64,000 nt of DNA from assembly GCF_027942865.1 (NCBI RefSeq), contig NC_134506.1:15956436-16020435 (forward strand). Direction: 5' to 3'. This DNA is from Odontesthes bonariensis. Lineage: Eukaryota; Chordata; Actinopteri; Atheriniformes; Atherinopsidae. The notes beneath the pieces were generated by a model. That model did not search any database. It was not told where the DNA came from and worked only from the letters and a program-made list of their open reading frames with translations. The position numbers were made by a program, and so were the translations under genes. Within the stretch, counting starts at the first letter, position 1; every line of letters begins with the position of its first letter. Below, in pieces: positions 42,696 through 59,400 of this stretch.

Positions 42696-42703
42696 ACGTA
42701 ATC

Positions 42704-44900
42704 GATACCTACAAATGGTCCTACATCAGAAGCTTACCAAAGCAGCATACATCCAGTTCGTGTCTGACAGTATACAAATTCAAAACAGCTATTCCAAACT
42801 GGTGTATCCACATTCAGAGCCTACGAAAAAGACTGAAAGTGAGGAAAACTTTTTTTAAATCTGAGATCGGAGAGTAACGCGTCACGTGATTGGAGGGTTA
42901 TGTAAATATTATCAGCTATCCCTCCAAGTTTTCACAGAATCTTTTATACAGGACTTTTAAGAGTAAGTGGACTGTTTCCCTTTGAGACTGATTTTACACA
43001 AAGCCATGCAAACTTTGTCTTCATTACAGTACAATACTGGGTACACTAAGCACTTTATTAAAGTTTTTCAACTAGTTAAGAGATGCATTGTAAATATAAC
43101 AGTCCAGTAAATTCATTTTCATTAAACCTCAAACGGCTTTTTAAAACACGAGTGTCGATCTCTGTATAAAACAGTCAGCTATGCAAACATGCTTCCAGTA
43201 AATACTGGAATTTGCTCTTTAAGACCATTACTCAACAGTTAGATTATGCATTTGCTGTATGGAATTTCGTGAAGTTTGACTTTTCTCCAAATGGCCTCGG
43301 GGAAGGTGTTTTATTTCAGTTTTCAAATTTATCATTTTTCAAAATGTCCTAAGGGGGAAAACCACTTTCCTCCGGAGAAGGTTAGAGCGATTCTGGTCAG
43401 GAACAGAAATGATGTAACCTGAAGCCCCATAAGGAGGGGACTGTCTGTCCTAACTGTCAAGTTGGTATACACTGGAAAGAGTGGAACAAGACCATATGTT
43501 CCATGTTCTTGCAGGAGTGTGAGCTGCATCTCTGGCTGAGATCCTATAAACCCATTATAATCCCCCCCAAGCTGTAATAAACTAAGAGCGATACAGGCTG
43601 CTGGGCTTCACTCCCCTTTGAAAACTAAACTGCTGGATAAGGTGCGGTTGATAATCTGCACACATTCTTTACTTCTCAGGGAAAATTACTGCAGTTTACT
43701 TCACTATATTCATCTGACAGTTTAAGTGACAAATGTGGATCTTCACTGGAGCCTGAGCAATACATAAAGTACATTGGGATAATATTTACAAACTTGGCTA
43801 ACATTTCCAGGACTTTTACAGTACGGCATTGATACTTTTACTTCAGTAAATGTTACGAAACTTCCTCCACCATTATTGTTTATTAAGGTGATCTTTAAAT
43901 GATGTTATTTGTGCTGCATCATCCATCTAAGCCAAGCCCCAGATGTAAAGATTACAGCATCTTTTCTTTATTATTTTTGCACTTCCTCTTTAGTGTCCTT
44001 ACTGATTATTCAGTCTGTCTGTATTAGATATGCAAACTTCAGCAGAATTAAAAAGACAGTCCAGACTTGCTGATCAGTCTTTTTTTAAACAGATGGTCAT
44101 AACTACTCAGATTTTTCCTTAAAAAACAGACTTATGAAACATCTATGGAAAACTTAAAAAGGAGAAATGTTAACTTTCATTGTCAGCAAGAGGTGTAATG
44201 TGTGAAATTGCAGTGATTTCTAAGTTAAGAACCGAGAGTTTAGAGGATATTTTGTTTGTTTTTTTATAGGAATCAGTTGTTCACCCTTAAAACGTGTCTT
44301 GCCTCCATTACAGCAACTGCTGCAAAACCGTCCAATGAATCGATAAACAAACGTGTTTTCTTTGCTTTCTATAACAGCTGAAAATTGAGCCAATCCAGCC
44401 CTAAAGTTTACTGTACACCAGTACGATGTGGAAACTTGACACTGCCACACTGAGAGTGGACTTCAAAGTAAAGTTTGACACATCATGTGGTTTAAAGTAT
44501 TATTTGTGCAAAACCATATCATAAACACTATATTTATATGCCTCAACAGATGTGCCCAGCAGATATATGGACAACGAACTGACTAGTTTGAAATACTAAA
44601 CTCAAGTGGAAACACCTTTGTCCTAAGACTTTTAATCTGGACCCGTTTTTGACACAAGCTACTTTTCCACCATCTGGTGGCTAGTAGAGGTATTACACCA
44701 ACATACCGAGGGGCTCTGTTGATGCAAACTGTAACAAAATAACTTGTGTTAATAAAATATGTGGCTAATATATTGGCCGAGTAGAAAAATGTACACATGT
44801 AATATAGAACTATCATATCCTTTAAAATTAAAGCTCTTGGGACCGTAAAATAAGGTGCCGCTGATGACGTCTAACACAGGCAAATGCATTAATTTCATAC
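42704..44900. other. Spacer downstream of psmd14, no recognisable gene
   Basis: AT-rich DNA with short open frames lacking domain signatures. Confidence 0.5.
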
Positions 44901-44905
44901 ATACA

Positions 44906-44911
44906 TTTATT
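44906..44911 (-). terminator. psmd14: psmd14 poly(A) signal
   Basis: AATAAA on the minus strand 40 bases after the TGA stop, giving a very short 3' UTR of roughly 60-70 bases. A later signal could also be used. Confidence 0.6.
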
Positions 44912-44951
44912 TTATATAAAAGAAAACAACAGTTATACACACAGAGAGCCA

Positions 44952-48393
<3,442 letters not shown>

Positions 48394-49125
48394 ATTGAAA
48401 TCTGCAAATAAATTCAAAACAAACAAGTCTTTGCCATCAAACTCCAGCAGCAAACTGTTTCCCAATCAAGGTAAAACATGTGCAGATTCAGAGAGTCTTG
48501 TTGTATCTCCTAAAGCTTTCAAATCCAAATCTAAAAGAAGACTCAGAACCTCTGGGACAAAAGGGGTTAAAAAATAAAGAAATAGTGGAGCTACCTCACT
48601 GTGAGTACTTATGTTTGTCTAGAGAAGAATTCACCATGTTAGCATGTGCAAGGGTGTTAATTATGTTTCGAATATACAACCTGAATTGTAGCCTTTATCT
48701 AAATGTGTGTTCCAATAATGCTGAAATGAGATCAGAACAAAGTAGCTATGCCCTCATTAGCATTGAACTCTGACGTTTTAGTTTACGAAGACAACAAAGC
48801 ACAGCTAATGCTAACTTGAGATAAATTTCCCCATTGTCAGGCAACATAACGCCATAAAAAAATATCACGTAAAAAATGGACATGCTTTTTTAAAAAAACA
48901 AGCTCTGAATTTACACTTTTCCCTTAAGAACTGCTTACTTAAGGTACAATTAACATCACCGGGCTAATAGAAACGCTTAACGTCATGTTACCGCTAGCGT
49001 GCTTAGGCTAACTTAGCCTGACTCGTCCGCCACAAGAAATCGAGTATCTAAACGTTAGCACCAATTCGTTTGTATCGACATTAATGACACATACAGACTT
49101 GATTTAAAACTGTATCTCTACTTAC

Positions 49126-49200
49126 CGTCTAAACTTTAGGGTATTAAGATGAGTGTTTTTCTGCGTTCAGTCGAATTCAACCAGCAGGCGACAATGAATC
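49126..49200 (-). other. psmd14: psmd14 noncoding first exon (5' UTR)
   Basis: A strong donor (GACG/GTAAGT) at 49125/49126 matches an acceptor (TTTGCAG) at 48402, nine bases before the start codon, implying an intron in the 5' UTR. The 5' end of the exon is not determined; 49200 is an estimate. Confidence 0.6.
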
Positions 49201-49237
49201 AGCCAGAATTCTTTTTTTCTTTTTTTTTAGAGTAACT

Positions 49238-49260
49238 ACTTCCGTGGCACTGATGACGTA
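49238..49260 (-). promoter_or_regulatory. psmd14: psmd14 promoter: ETS and CRE-like sites
   Basis: On the minus strand ACGGAAGT (49238-49245) is a consensus ETS/GABP site, and TACGTCA (49254-49260) resembles a CRE half-site. There is no TATA box. ETS sites close to the start are typical of housekeeping genes. Activity is inferred. Confidence 0.45.
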
Positions 49261-49269
49261 TGTCGTTGA

Positions 49270-52225
49270 AGCCCTACTGTCAATTATAGGAATAAGACAC
49301 CAGGGGGCGACACAATCTTTCAGTGATGGAATATGATCAGATACAAAAACTGGGGTACTTCGAGCGCGAAATTTTGTATTTTCCATCCCATTGCATCATT
49401 CCGTAGACTTCAGTTGTTTTTCGCTTTAAAACTAAGATTTAAGTGTGGTGTTTTCTTGTATTTAGCACAATGGACCGGAACTGATCTTTTCACCAACTGG
49501 CAGAAGTATATTTAGAGATTATTTTGATGATACATTGAGTACTTTGTCATGTAGACTAAATATAAAACAAATGTACAGTCTCATTATTTTCAGAGGTTAA
49601 AATCTGCTGCTCCTTTTTAAAAAAAAAAAATTGGTTTAGTGGTTTCAGCTCTTGGTTGGGCAAAGCAAATATGGTGATGATGTCACTTTGATCCTTGAGA
49701 TACTATTTTAAAGTTTCATGAGCTAAACAACTGGGAAGTTGAGAAAACACATTCTAGATTAATTTATGATTAAAATAAGTTAAGTATAAGATGCTTCTGC
49801 ATTGGTTTTACTGAGCCCCGCCATCATCAGTAAAATACTGCATGAGAAACAAAAGCATCTTGATACTACTGTATACATAACATACATGTACCTCTGACTA
49901 GAGGCCATCTTTTATCACTCTTCGCTTTTACTATGACAGCAAATAATAACACACACAGATAGAGATGATTAATAACATTAATGTGCACATTTTCACCATA
50001 TATTCATATTTTAGGTGTTGCTTAAGCTGTCACATGAATGATTACTCCATACAGCTCTGAAGACATTTAGATATCTCATAGGCTAGTTCTTATCTAGAGT
50101 CAAATTTTAATATTAACTTCCTTATTTTCAAAATACCATTTTAGCTATGTATAAGAACACCGAGTAACAATTCAGCCTACTTCATTGTAAGATATTGCAG
50201 GTTTTGCATTTGCAAGATGTATTGAGCACCATCTATAATTTAAGTCTTTAAATCTCTAGAAGTCTTTTTTTTTAAAGATTGAATTCAAGTTCTCACTTAT
50301 ACTTTTTTTGCTGGCCCAGACTTACTTAATGTTAATATATTTGTTCAAGTGTATGATATTAGCTTCGTAAGTAGGTCATTTGATAAACATTTTCTTATCT
50401 AACTGAATGTAACAAACCTTCTCTCGAGTGCATACAGAGACGTCACCTTGATGTAAAACAACGGTGATATTATCAACGGCAATATTATTTCAAGAGCTTA
50501 AAACAAAGAACGTTTCTTTGATCTTTTTTGTGCTTCCTCATATGTTAAGGAAGCATTTTATTATTCCCAGCGGAGCCTCAAACTTTAAGCCAAACCACAC
50601 CATCACCGAACCTGTGAAAAAGCCTCTCTGTTTGAGTGGATGTTTTCTTGCCTGACAGTTCTGCAGAACATCTTGTGCAATCTCACCCAGAGGTGGCCAC
50701 ATAGTGATGCCAGATAAGTTAGATGGCATTCTAAGGTCACAAAGGGGAACTTCAAATTCCTTAATTCTATGGTGGATGTGGACAGAGCAGATAATCATCC
50801 ACATTCCTCAGTTCCTCCCTGTTGAAACCCACAGGACCCCCTGCTACCTCAACGAGATTCAACACACTGCATTCTTAACCAGGATGGGCTTCCTGACGGT
50901 GGGCAGACATAGTTTGTTTGTTTGCTCTTATAGTTACAGAGTTGATTCATTAGTAATCTATACAGATTAATTATTAAGTTTTTATTTAAGTTTTTTTGGG
51001 TCACTGCTTGCTGTCATAGTTTGAATGATGATAAAACTTTAGCAGCAGGAGTACTTTCATTATTAAATTAACTCATGTAAATATGAACTTGATGAATGTG
51101 AAAAACTTCATTTTCCAAAGGGTACACTGTGTGCTGAGTCATTATTGCTTATTGAATTCAGCTCCAGACAGAGAGAAGTCATTTATAAAGCTTTTTGATA
51201 AATTACCCACATGTGGACAAATGAGCTGAAGTCTGTTGATCAGCTGACCTATTGGAATATTTGATATTTGACAGAGCAAAACAGATGCTGCAAACACAGC
51301 TTTGATTTGCGAAACTTGTTTAGGTGTAATGGGTTTATGAATCAATAACTACCTAAGTGGATAACAACAAGCACAGGAAGTCATCTGCAGCTGATTGTTC
51401 TGATAGGAATGTATGGACTTCTCAAGGCACATCAGAAGTCGCCAGAAACACGAAACCAGCGTGAAACCCTAATCCTGCCGGCAGAGGAAATAAGGGAGAG
51501 AAATCTGATGCTTTAAGAGCCTCCTTGCTCCCCAATGGGATTTGGATTTTCGCGTCGCTTTATAAATCTCCAGCAGGACCTGCAGCAGCATGGCTGCTAG
51601 TGGCAAGCACTGCTTTGATCTCTTAAATGTTTCTAAGTGAATATAAGATGAGTCAATTAAGATCAAAGTGAAAAGCGGGCGTGCACCAAGACAGTTAGGC
51701 CTAACGCCTCCAGTGTTGCATTCGTACCTGTGTAATTTCTCTGCACTCTTTCTTTCAATCTCTGTCCTGAAAGTGACTGAATAAACACAAAAACTACTGA
51801 TAATAGTTAAAGATGCACACCATATGCCGCCACGCAAAGTAAGTGGTTCGGTTCTGGATAATAGCTGAGGATGACAAAGAAAAAGGTGACATTGGTTCAA
51901 AAAGAAAAGAGGGGAAAAAAAGCATACAAAATGACACTATTCAACAAATACCCACCTCTTGAAAGAGCAAAGAAGGTTTTCTCTTGAACAGCTTTAACAT
52001 TAGAGACAACCTCCCACAGTCTGATAGTTTCACACAAGCACTTTTTTTCTGTATCAATATGTTTCAGTTCTGCATTGAACTGAGGCTGAAGCTACAGGTC
52101 AAACGTCCAAACTCAAGACTCGAAGATATTTCAGATGACCTCTGCACAGTTGTGATAATATCTCCCACAATATTTTGGCCAGTATACACTCCTAAATGTG
52201 GTGCCAATAGTTTGGGATCTAGATA
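49270..52225. other. Spacer between psmd14 and rbms1, left part
   Basis: AT-rich DNA with no gene, RNA or transposon recognised. The short open frames present lack domain signatures. Confidence 0.5.
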
Positions 52226-52237
52226 TCTAGATAGATA

Positions 52238-52524
52238 TTAAGATTAAGATTAAGATCCGATTTATTGGTCACGCATACATGCATACACACGAAATTTGTC
52301 CTCCGCTTTTAACCCATCCAGGTTGGCACCTGTTGACTCACACATGCACATGCACAGGGTCACACACTCAGAGACAGATGCCAACCTGTAGCGGTGGGCA
52401 GCCATTCAGCGCCCGGGGAGCGTGGGGGTACGGTGCCTTGCTCAAGGGCACCTCGGCCGTGACAAGGTGGACTGACACCCCTCCAGCTATCAGTTCCACC
52501 AATGTTTTTGAGTGGCCACGGCCT
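52238..52524 (-). mobile_element. SINE (copy 2) lacking the internal Pol III promoter, flanked by 12-bp repeats
   Basis: The minus strand matches copy 1 (2510-2830) over the body and adds a clean tail ending in AATCTT repeats (plus strand 52238-52257). The head reads GGCCGTGG directly joined to CCACTC, so the roughly 60 bases that hold A box and B box in copy 1 are missing. The 12-base sequence TCTAGATAGATA occurs on both sides (52226-52237 and 52525-52536), consistent with a target-site duplication inside a GATA microsatellite. Confidence 0.87.
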
Positions 52525-52526
52525 TC

Positions 52527-52620
<94 letters not shown>
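52525..52620. repeat. (GATA)n microsatellite
   Basis: About 23 units of TAGA immediately next to the SINE head. The SINE seems to have inserted into it. Confidence 0.95.
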
Positions 52621-52621
<1 letters not shown>

Positions 52622-53116
52622 AGAAGAGTGGCCATATTAGGCTTCACGTGTTAATGTTTAATGTAACAGTGTAATAACAGTCTATAGTCTTACAAGTAGT
52701 AGTAGTACAAGAGTCTCTCATGCCAAGTAAAGTTTATTTGCCCAATAAATCAAAGATTTTCATATAGAAATGCATGCAATCCAAAACAAGCATTTTAGAA
52801 ATACTGATATCTTGATGTTATGTCCCTGTAATGCAGTGCTTAATGTACTTTATGATGATTTTACTGAGCCAGTAGTGCATCTCTGCATTACTTAAGATTT
52901 AAAGGTAGTTTTTACAAATTCTCACCTGCGCAGCCAGGGAATCAGAAATGATCAGAAATGAAGACAAAGCTGAGTTTACAACAAACCGCTTCATCTTTAA
53001 AGCACCGGAAACCTGAGCTGGAGAGCTGTAGTTCCTCTTTTTCCAGCTCTTAGAGCTGTGCGTTATTTGTATTCCACGCGTGGAAAAGATTAGTTTACCC
53101 TTGAACAAATAACACA

Positions 53117-53147
<31 letters not shown>

Positions 53148-53494
53148 TGCATATCGAAACGGCTCTCTTGATCTGCAAGTTCATCACAGGTGTAGGTATT
53201 TTCTTTCTGCTTCATCACCATTAAACATTGATGTCACATGACCTGCACGCATGGAGTCATATAGATGCTGACTACGTTCAAGAAAATAGCACATACAAAA
53301 CCGAGAGGGGATGTTATCTCTTTGTTTCCAAATATTTGCCCGCTATTTTGCTTAATAATCCCCCCCCCACACACACACACCAGAGTTGGGTTTAAAGGGA
53401 GACTGTGACCTCCTGACCGGACCAGTCGCTGCTTATTTCATTGCATCCTGAATCTCTGACATGTATGTTGGATGGGGGGAAGGGCATAAAGGGG

Positions 53495-53504
53495 AAGAGA
53501 GTGC

Positions 53505-53530
<26 letters not shown>
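53495..53530. repeat. Short (GT)n tract
   Basis: A GTGTGT run in a G-rich stretch. A complementary (CA)n tract preceded by C residues lies at 53360-53382, and a poly(A) run at about 53120-53143. Confidence 0.8.
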
Positions 53531-53536
<6 letters not shown>

Positions 53537-53659
53537 TTGGAGGAGGTGGGGGTGAGGAATGCTTGGTATGTGCGGACGACAACACCGTGAAAGGCGATGA
53601 GCGTTCAGCCCATCTCATTGTGAGCCTTAAAATCAAACCCCAAATCACTTTGTGCGCCA

Positions 53660-54081
53660 TTAAAAAGTGAGCCACGGAACCCAGACGTCTCGACGTGCCT
53701 TTGTGGTAGAAAACAAAGGGCCAGTTCGAGTTTTAAAGAGGCGGCCACGCAGTTTATTTGATGTGGAACACCCTGCAGAGGCGGAGATGGTTCGGTCTGT
53801 AGTAGGTGGGACTGCCGAGCGGTCTGCAGCAGGACGTCGTAGATCAATGAACCGGACCGGAGGGTTGGTCCATCGCCTGGTGTGCATCTGACTGTATTAT
53901 AGATGTGTCAGTATACCTATCAAATACCGAGGCTTTTTTTGCTGCTAACCAGCCCGTTCAGTATGCGGATATTATAAAGCGACTGGTTTATTTTTCAAGC
54001 CCCTCTCAGCGCTCGATTTCCGTCTCTCGTGGCTCGTCTTTGCAATTCATTAGGAATTAAAATACATCTGTAACCTCCAGG
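53660..54081 (+). promoter_or_regulatory. rbms1: Probable rbms1 promoter and 5' UTR region
   Basis: The stretch 53680-53900 is GC-rich with several CpG dinucleotides, unlike its AT-rich surroundings. A TATAAA lies at 53973-53978, about 110 bases before the start codon. The transcription start cannot be fixed. Opposite-strand open frames here are attributed to base composition. Confidence 0.35.
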
Positions 54082-56322
54082 ATGATCTTTGCAAACACAG
54101 GCAACCCACTGAAGACAACCAATCGTAAACAGGTAGGCCAACACACACACGCACACACTCACACATAGAGATGATTTATTTTCTGCCTACTTTTTATTGC
54201 TCCCACTTGAATAAACTGACTGAATAATAGCAGCCGCACATGACATTGGAAAGCCCTCTCTGGGTATCACGTATAGAATGCACCCTATGTATTCACACCA
54301 CATTTTTTAAATCCCAAATTAATTAAATTCCTTACTAATTAGATCCTCGGCTCTCAGCAGTTGTCAAGCCGATGCTCTGATAGGCCACACGGAGAGATAA
54401 AACAGCAGCTGGCCCGGATCTACGGCTCTACAACCGATACTTAAATAATTATTTCCGTATAACCTTGTTTGCTCAGTCAGTGGCCAACTCTGGTCAATAT
54501 GTATGACGGTAACTGTAGTCAATTTCATAGGTTAATGCATCCTGGTGAATCCAGAATGGCCACAGAGAGGGCTACATGCACTAATGTAATGTACAGTATG
54601 GCGGTGTGCTGCCTGCATTCTTCATCTTGACCTCTCAGGTGAACAGAGCGATAATTGGAAGGCTGCTCCACCATCACACCTTTTGATTTAGGTGGGAGAT
54701 GGGAATAAAAAGCAGACGCAGGGAGAAGAGAGGCAGCCCTCGTTTTGACCTCTGATGATGGACATGTAAGCCCTGTGTAAGATCAAGTGGATTGAGGGCT
54801 TATTTCACTGTATGTGAAACCAATCTCATATGAACCCTTGCAGAGAAATATGAGTTTTTAGTATTAATCAGCTGCAGATTGCCCTCAGAGATGCAGACCC
54901 TTCATGCTCTCCAGCATACAAACAGAATATATTGGAGCACATAACAGATCTCACAGATGTTTCTGCCACAGCCACCAGTTCTTCATCTTAACATTTAACA
55001 TCACATGACTGTGAGAGAATAGCTCTGTTTTTTTGGGTTTATTTTTTTTATTGGCGTGGCTAGAGTTGCATATCTTTGGCTCTTGAAGAGGATTGTCCTT
55101 TGGTTATGGACAGATGGTGTGATTCTGCTATGCTCTGCCTTTGATCTGATCTGGAGAGGGTTTGGGGTGGCTGGGAGCGATTTTAATGAATGAGTAAGGG
55201 GAAGGAAATGCTTTGCGAGGCAGTGTGGTTGGGCATGGCTCACAACTACGAAGAAAACTGGATTTCCGATGAACACCAAAGCAGGATGTACGATGTGAAC
55301 ACAGATTTAATCACACTGTGATTCATAAAGGCCCTGTTACAGGAATAATATCTCTCTTTGAATGTGTTCTTTAGAATTTTGGTGCATGGATTCATCTTTT
55401 TACAATAGCTGGGAGCTTAAAGTCAAATCAACCTGCCACCAAAAATCGGAACAGTTGAAGAAAAAAATCTTCCACTCAGGTAGAAGTGGTAATATGTTTG
55501 TTTAATAAGACTCCTATACTATTATATAAATCTAATGGAGTAAAATACACCATATTTCTATCTGAAATGTTTAAAAGAAATAACATAAAAAGTATCATAA
55601 AATGATCTATAAGTACCGTATAAATGCACAGTACATAAGTTACTTTTCTGCTACCTCTGGACCCTGTTATTGTCTTAGGGATGTTACAATAACTGCCTCC
55701 TATGTGGATGAGCAGTGCTTAGATAGCAGCATGTAGCATAAGATCGTGAGGTCAGATTATTCTTCGTCTGTGCTTCTCTGTTTTCATTTCACACAGATGA
55801 GATGTTCTTGTGATTGCTGTTGACCTGGGTTTAAATTAGATTATCTAGGTCCTGTACACTTCCTAACAGTGGGTTTCCTGTGTGCAGTCCTACCCCATGA
55901 CTCCGTCCAGTCCCAGTAGCAGCAGCAACAGCAGCAGCACAGGCCTGGAGCAGCTCAGCAAAACGAACCTTTACATCCGCGGCCTGCCTCCTGCTACTAC
56001 AGACCTGGATTTGGTTAAACTCTGTCACCAGTGAGTACACATACACATACAGTATGAGCATCACAAGAATAGTCGTACGGTGAGCAATCTACAGAAATAA
56101 AGTTACTGCAAAATTTACGTGAAAATAAAAAAAAATTCCCAATTGAAAATAAACAGGTCTCTTTCTTGACAAGAGTCATGAGACATTTATCTGGTTTAAT
56201 GTTGGATATGCAAATACGAAGACCATAGGATGTTCTTTTAGTGTTGAGTGTTGATGAAATGATAAAGACTGCAGTAGACCAGTAACTGTTTTGGGATGGA
56301 TGGATGGATGGATGGATGGATG

Positions 56323-56403
<81 letters not shown>

Positions 56404-59400
56404 GTTTCCAGTAAAAGCAGTTCAATGCCAGTCCTCCTGTCTGATTTCCAAACTGAAAACATGCCAAGCTCTCTTAGGTAATATAAGTGTATAACTGTTT
56501 CACCATTTTAATCTTGAAGTCTCTTCCAACAGTACTTCAATGTAAGAAAACTGAAGATAGCTCACAAAAATAAAATACCAACATATGGTGCTGGGATGCT
56601 CTGAATGGCCTAATGACTAAACCTCAGTTGGATTCATAGTATTTCACTTCAAATAAACTGGTTTTATGAAGGTAAGATAGTGGCTTCTGCTGGTCCTGCA
56701 CTAACCATTTCACCCTTATATTAGCATCGTGAAAATAGTGACATTTCAATGATATTCAATCACCTTTTGTAATCCACAATAGTATTTGCTTGCATCACCT
56801 CTCATCAACCTGTAAATGCCTATTCATGTATCAACCATGGTGTTAGTTGTCTTTTGGAAAAGAATTATTCACAATCAAGCTGATGTTAGACATCAAAAGA
56901 GGTATTTCAGTCAAGTCAGGCGTCACATCACACAGCAGCTCCACTGTCTTTTCCAAAGATGGTCACTTTTACCTCCAAAAAGATCAATAAGATGTAACAT
57001 TTACACCCACAAACCAGTGGGAAATGTCACAGTGGTTACAGCCACTTCTTTATTAATACATGTTTTTTAAGCACTTTTAACAAGACTATTTTGTTAACTT
57101 TGGTTTGGCAAACAATTTCCCCATTTTTCGAGCCTCTGTGCTAAACTAAGCTAAGCTAACCAGGTGTGGGCCATAGCTTCATAGATATGAGTGGAGGTGT
57201 CTATATTCACTGTAACTTATTGAAATGAAATATGTAATCATTATGGGTGACAGCACGGTTCACTCTAACAGAATAATAGCTGTTTCTGATTGATTTCTCC
57301 CATTGATAAAAAGAGACTTTTTGGAAAATGTACTGAATAAATAGGATTTTGAAGCGTTTTTTTCCGTAGATAAATCAAATCTAAATTTGACAGAAAGAAG
57401 AACAGACTGTCAGCGGTTTTAGTACAAAAACCTGATTGTTGGAATTTCAAAAATGCACGCTGGTTTAACCATAGTGTACGCTGAGACATAAACTGCCCAA
57501 ACCTCTATAAACAAAAACACATGGAAAAACAATAGCTCAACTTTGGTATGCGTAGTGTGCTGTAAAATGATTGTTTTCTGGAAAGAACAAAGCAGTCATG
57601 CAAAGCTGTCCAGTGTTTGATACAAGTTGATACTACAGGCTCAAGTGGTTTGTGTGGTGGATGCCACAATTAGTCGAGTTTTGTCTCATTTTTTCGCTTT
57701 CTAATTGAGAAGCATATTGGAAGAGAAGGCATTCACCCATGTAACCAGCAGCAGCAACAGCTGTTTGTGTCCTGTTTGCCTGTGTTTTGTTCATGTTCCC
57801 GGTGGTGTTTGCCAGCACAAAGCAGAAATGAAAGCGCTTTTCATAGCAACAAGGACTGAATGGTGATGTAAGCTCGGCTTTCTGTCTCTATGGTCTGCGT
57901 GTCCCGAGAACAGCTCACAGTTTGTGTCACATTTCAACTTGACTGTAGAGTCCTTGAAACTAGTTTTTTAAAACAAAGCCTGGAGTATTTAAAATTGATT
58001 CATATTCTTTGCAAAAATGTGGGAAAGAGCAGACAAGTGCCCCTGCAACTACCAATCTCCATGAATATAACCAGCTTTTATTGTCTTCATGAATTGCTCT
58101 ATTGTGCTGGAGCCGTCTTTTTTGATCTCACAGCTATGATGAACGACAAACCTCGTATGAATTCCCCTACAAAGAAAGTTGTCTGACACTCACAATGATC
58201 TTAAAGCTTTTTGACAATAATTTTGTTATACATCCAGGTATGGAAAGATTCAGTCTGCAAAGGCAATCCTGGACAAGACAACCAACAAGTGTAAAGGTCA
58301 GTAAGATCATCAACTCATACTACCAGCTGTCGTTGTTAAGAGCTTATACAATTCCAAAAAAACCCCCAAAAAACAACAATTTAAGAATGTAGCTTGAAAT
58401 TAAGCATGGAGAATCACATGATATGTTTTTTAGTTGGACAGTTAAAGTAATTGTTTGTTTTCTCTGATACTAGATGATTTCCCTGAAAAAACCATGTTGA
58501 ATTTTAGGCAGATTCCAGCTTCTACTAACTTCCATGGTGTATGAAAATCAATTTGTGGTGATGTGGTACTTGTTTGAGTTGATAATCCATCATTGTGAAC
58601 AGTGAATGTGCCTTCTTCTATTTTTGTCCAACTTCTGTTGCATGACATCGCGGCAGATTGATTTGCAAAATCTTTGCTGCATTTCAACGCCATGGTAGCA
58701 GAAGTTTGTCAAAAACAAAAGCAGATTATGATGGATTAGAGGCTCCACAAACAGATTGGCACTCTTTATGGAAGTAAATGGAAAACAGTAACTGACTAGA
58801 TTATATGAAACTATTGAGACCACACCCTCCACTTATGCCAGTGACCTATATTGCAATTTGATTTTTTTAAAGCTATAATGTGTAATATTTCACGGACAAT
58901 GAATGTCTCCATGTCGCTCCGCCATTTTAAAACTACGGGATTTGTAGAAGGACATGTCATCAGCTTCGCATTTTCCGTTTCCAATGTGGAAACGGAAAAT
59001 GCGAAGCTGATGACATGTCCTTCTACAAATCCCGTAGTTTTAAAATGGCGGAGCAACATGGAGACGTTCATTGGAGTGTAACACTCTTATGTACATTCGT
59101 ATGCTGAATATAAAGAATATAAGAACACTGCACTTTTGTGATGGAGGTAATTAATAACGATTGAGGTAATACTTGTGAATGATAAGACTCAAATTTGTTA
59201 ATAGACAACGTGAAATATTACACATTATGGCTTTAAGTGATGCAGAGTTAAAAAAAACTTTTAATGGGTTCTTCCATTACACACAAGATTCCACTCCAAA
59301 AAGTGTCTTAAGATTTGGCTTGGTCACTTAAGCATGATCTTGCTGACAGAGAAAGAAATAAGACAAACAAACAAACAGCAACAATCTCATACCTCGCCTT

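Noticed and set aside
53605..53891. Overlapping frames on both strands upstream of rbms1
   Set aside because: They lie in a CpG-rich stretch where stop codons are rare on all frames, so a promoter or 5' UTR is more likely than a coding gene.
56015..56467. 150-codon minus-strand frame with IYLS repeats
   Set aside because: Artefact of the GATA/GATG microsatellite. A similar frame at 52360-52647 arises from the other GATA tract.
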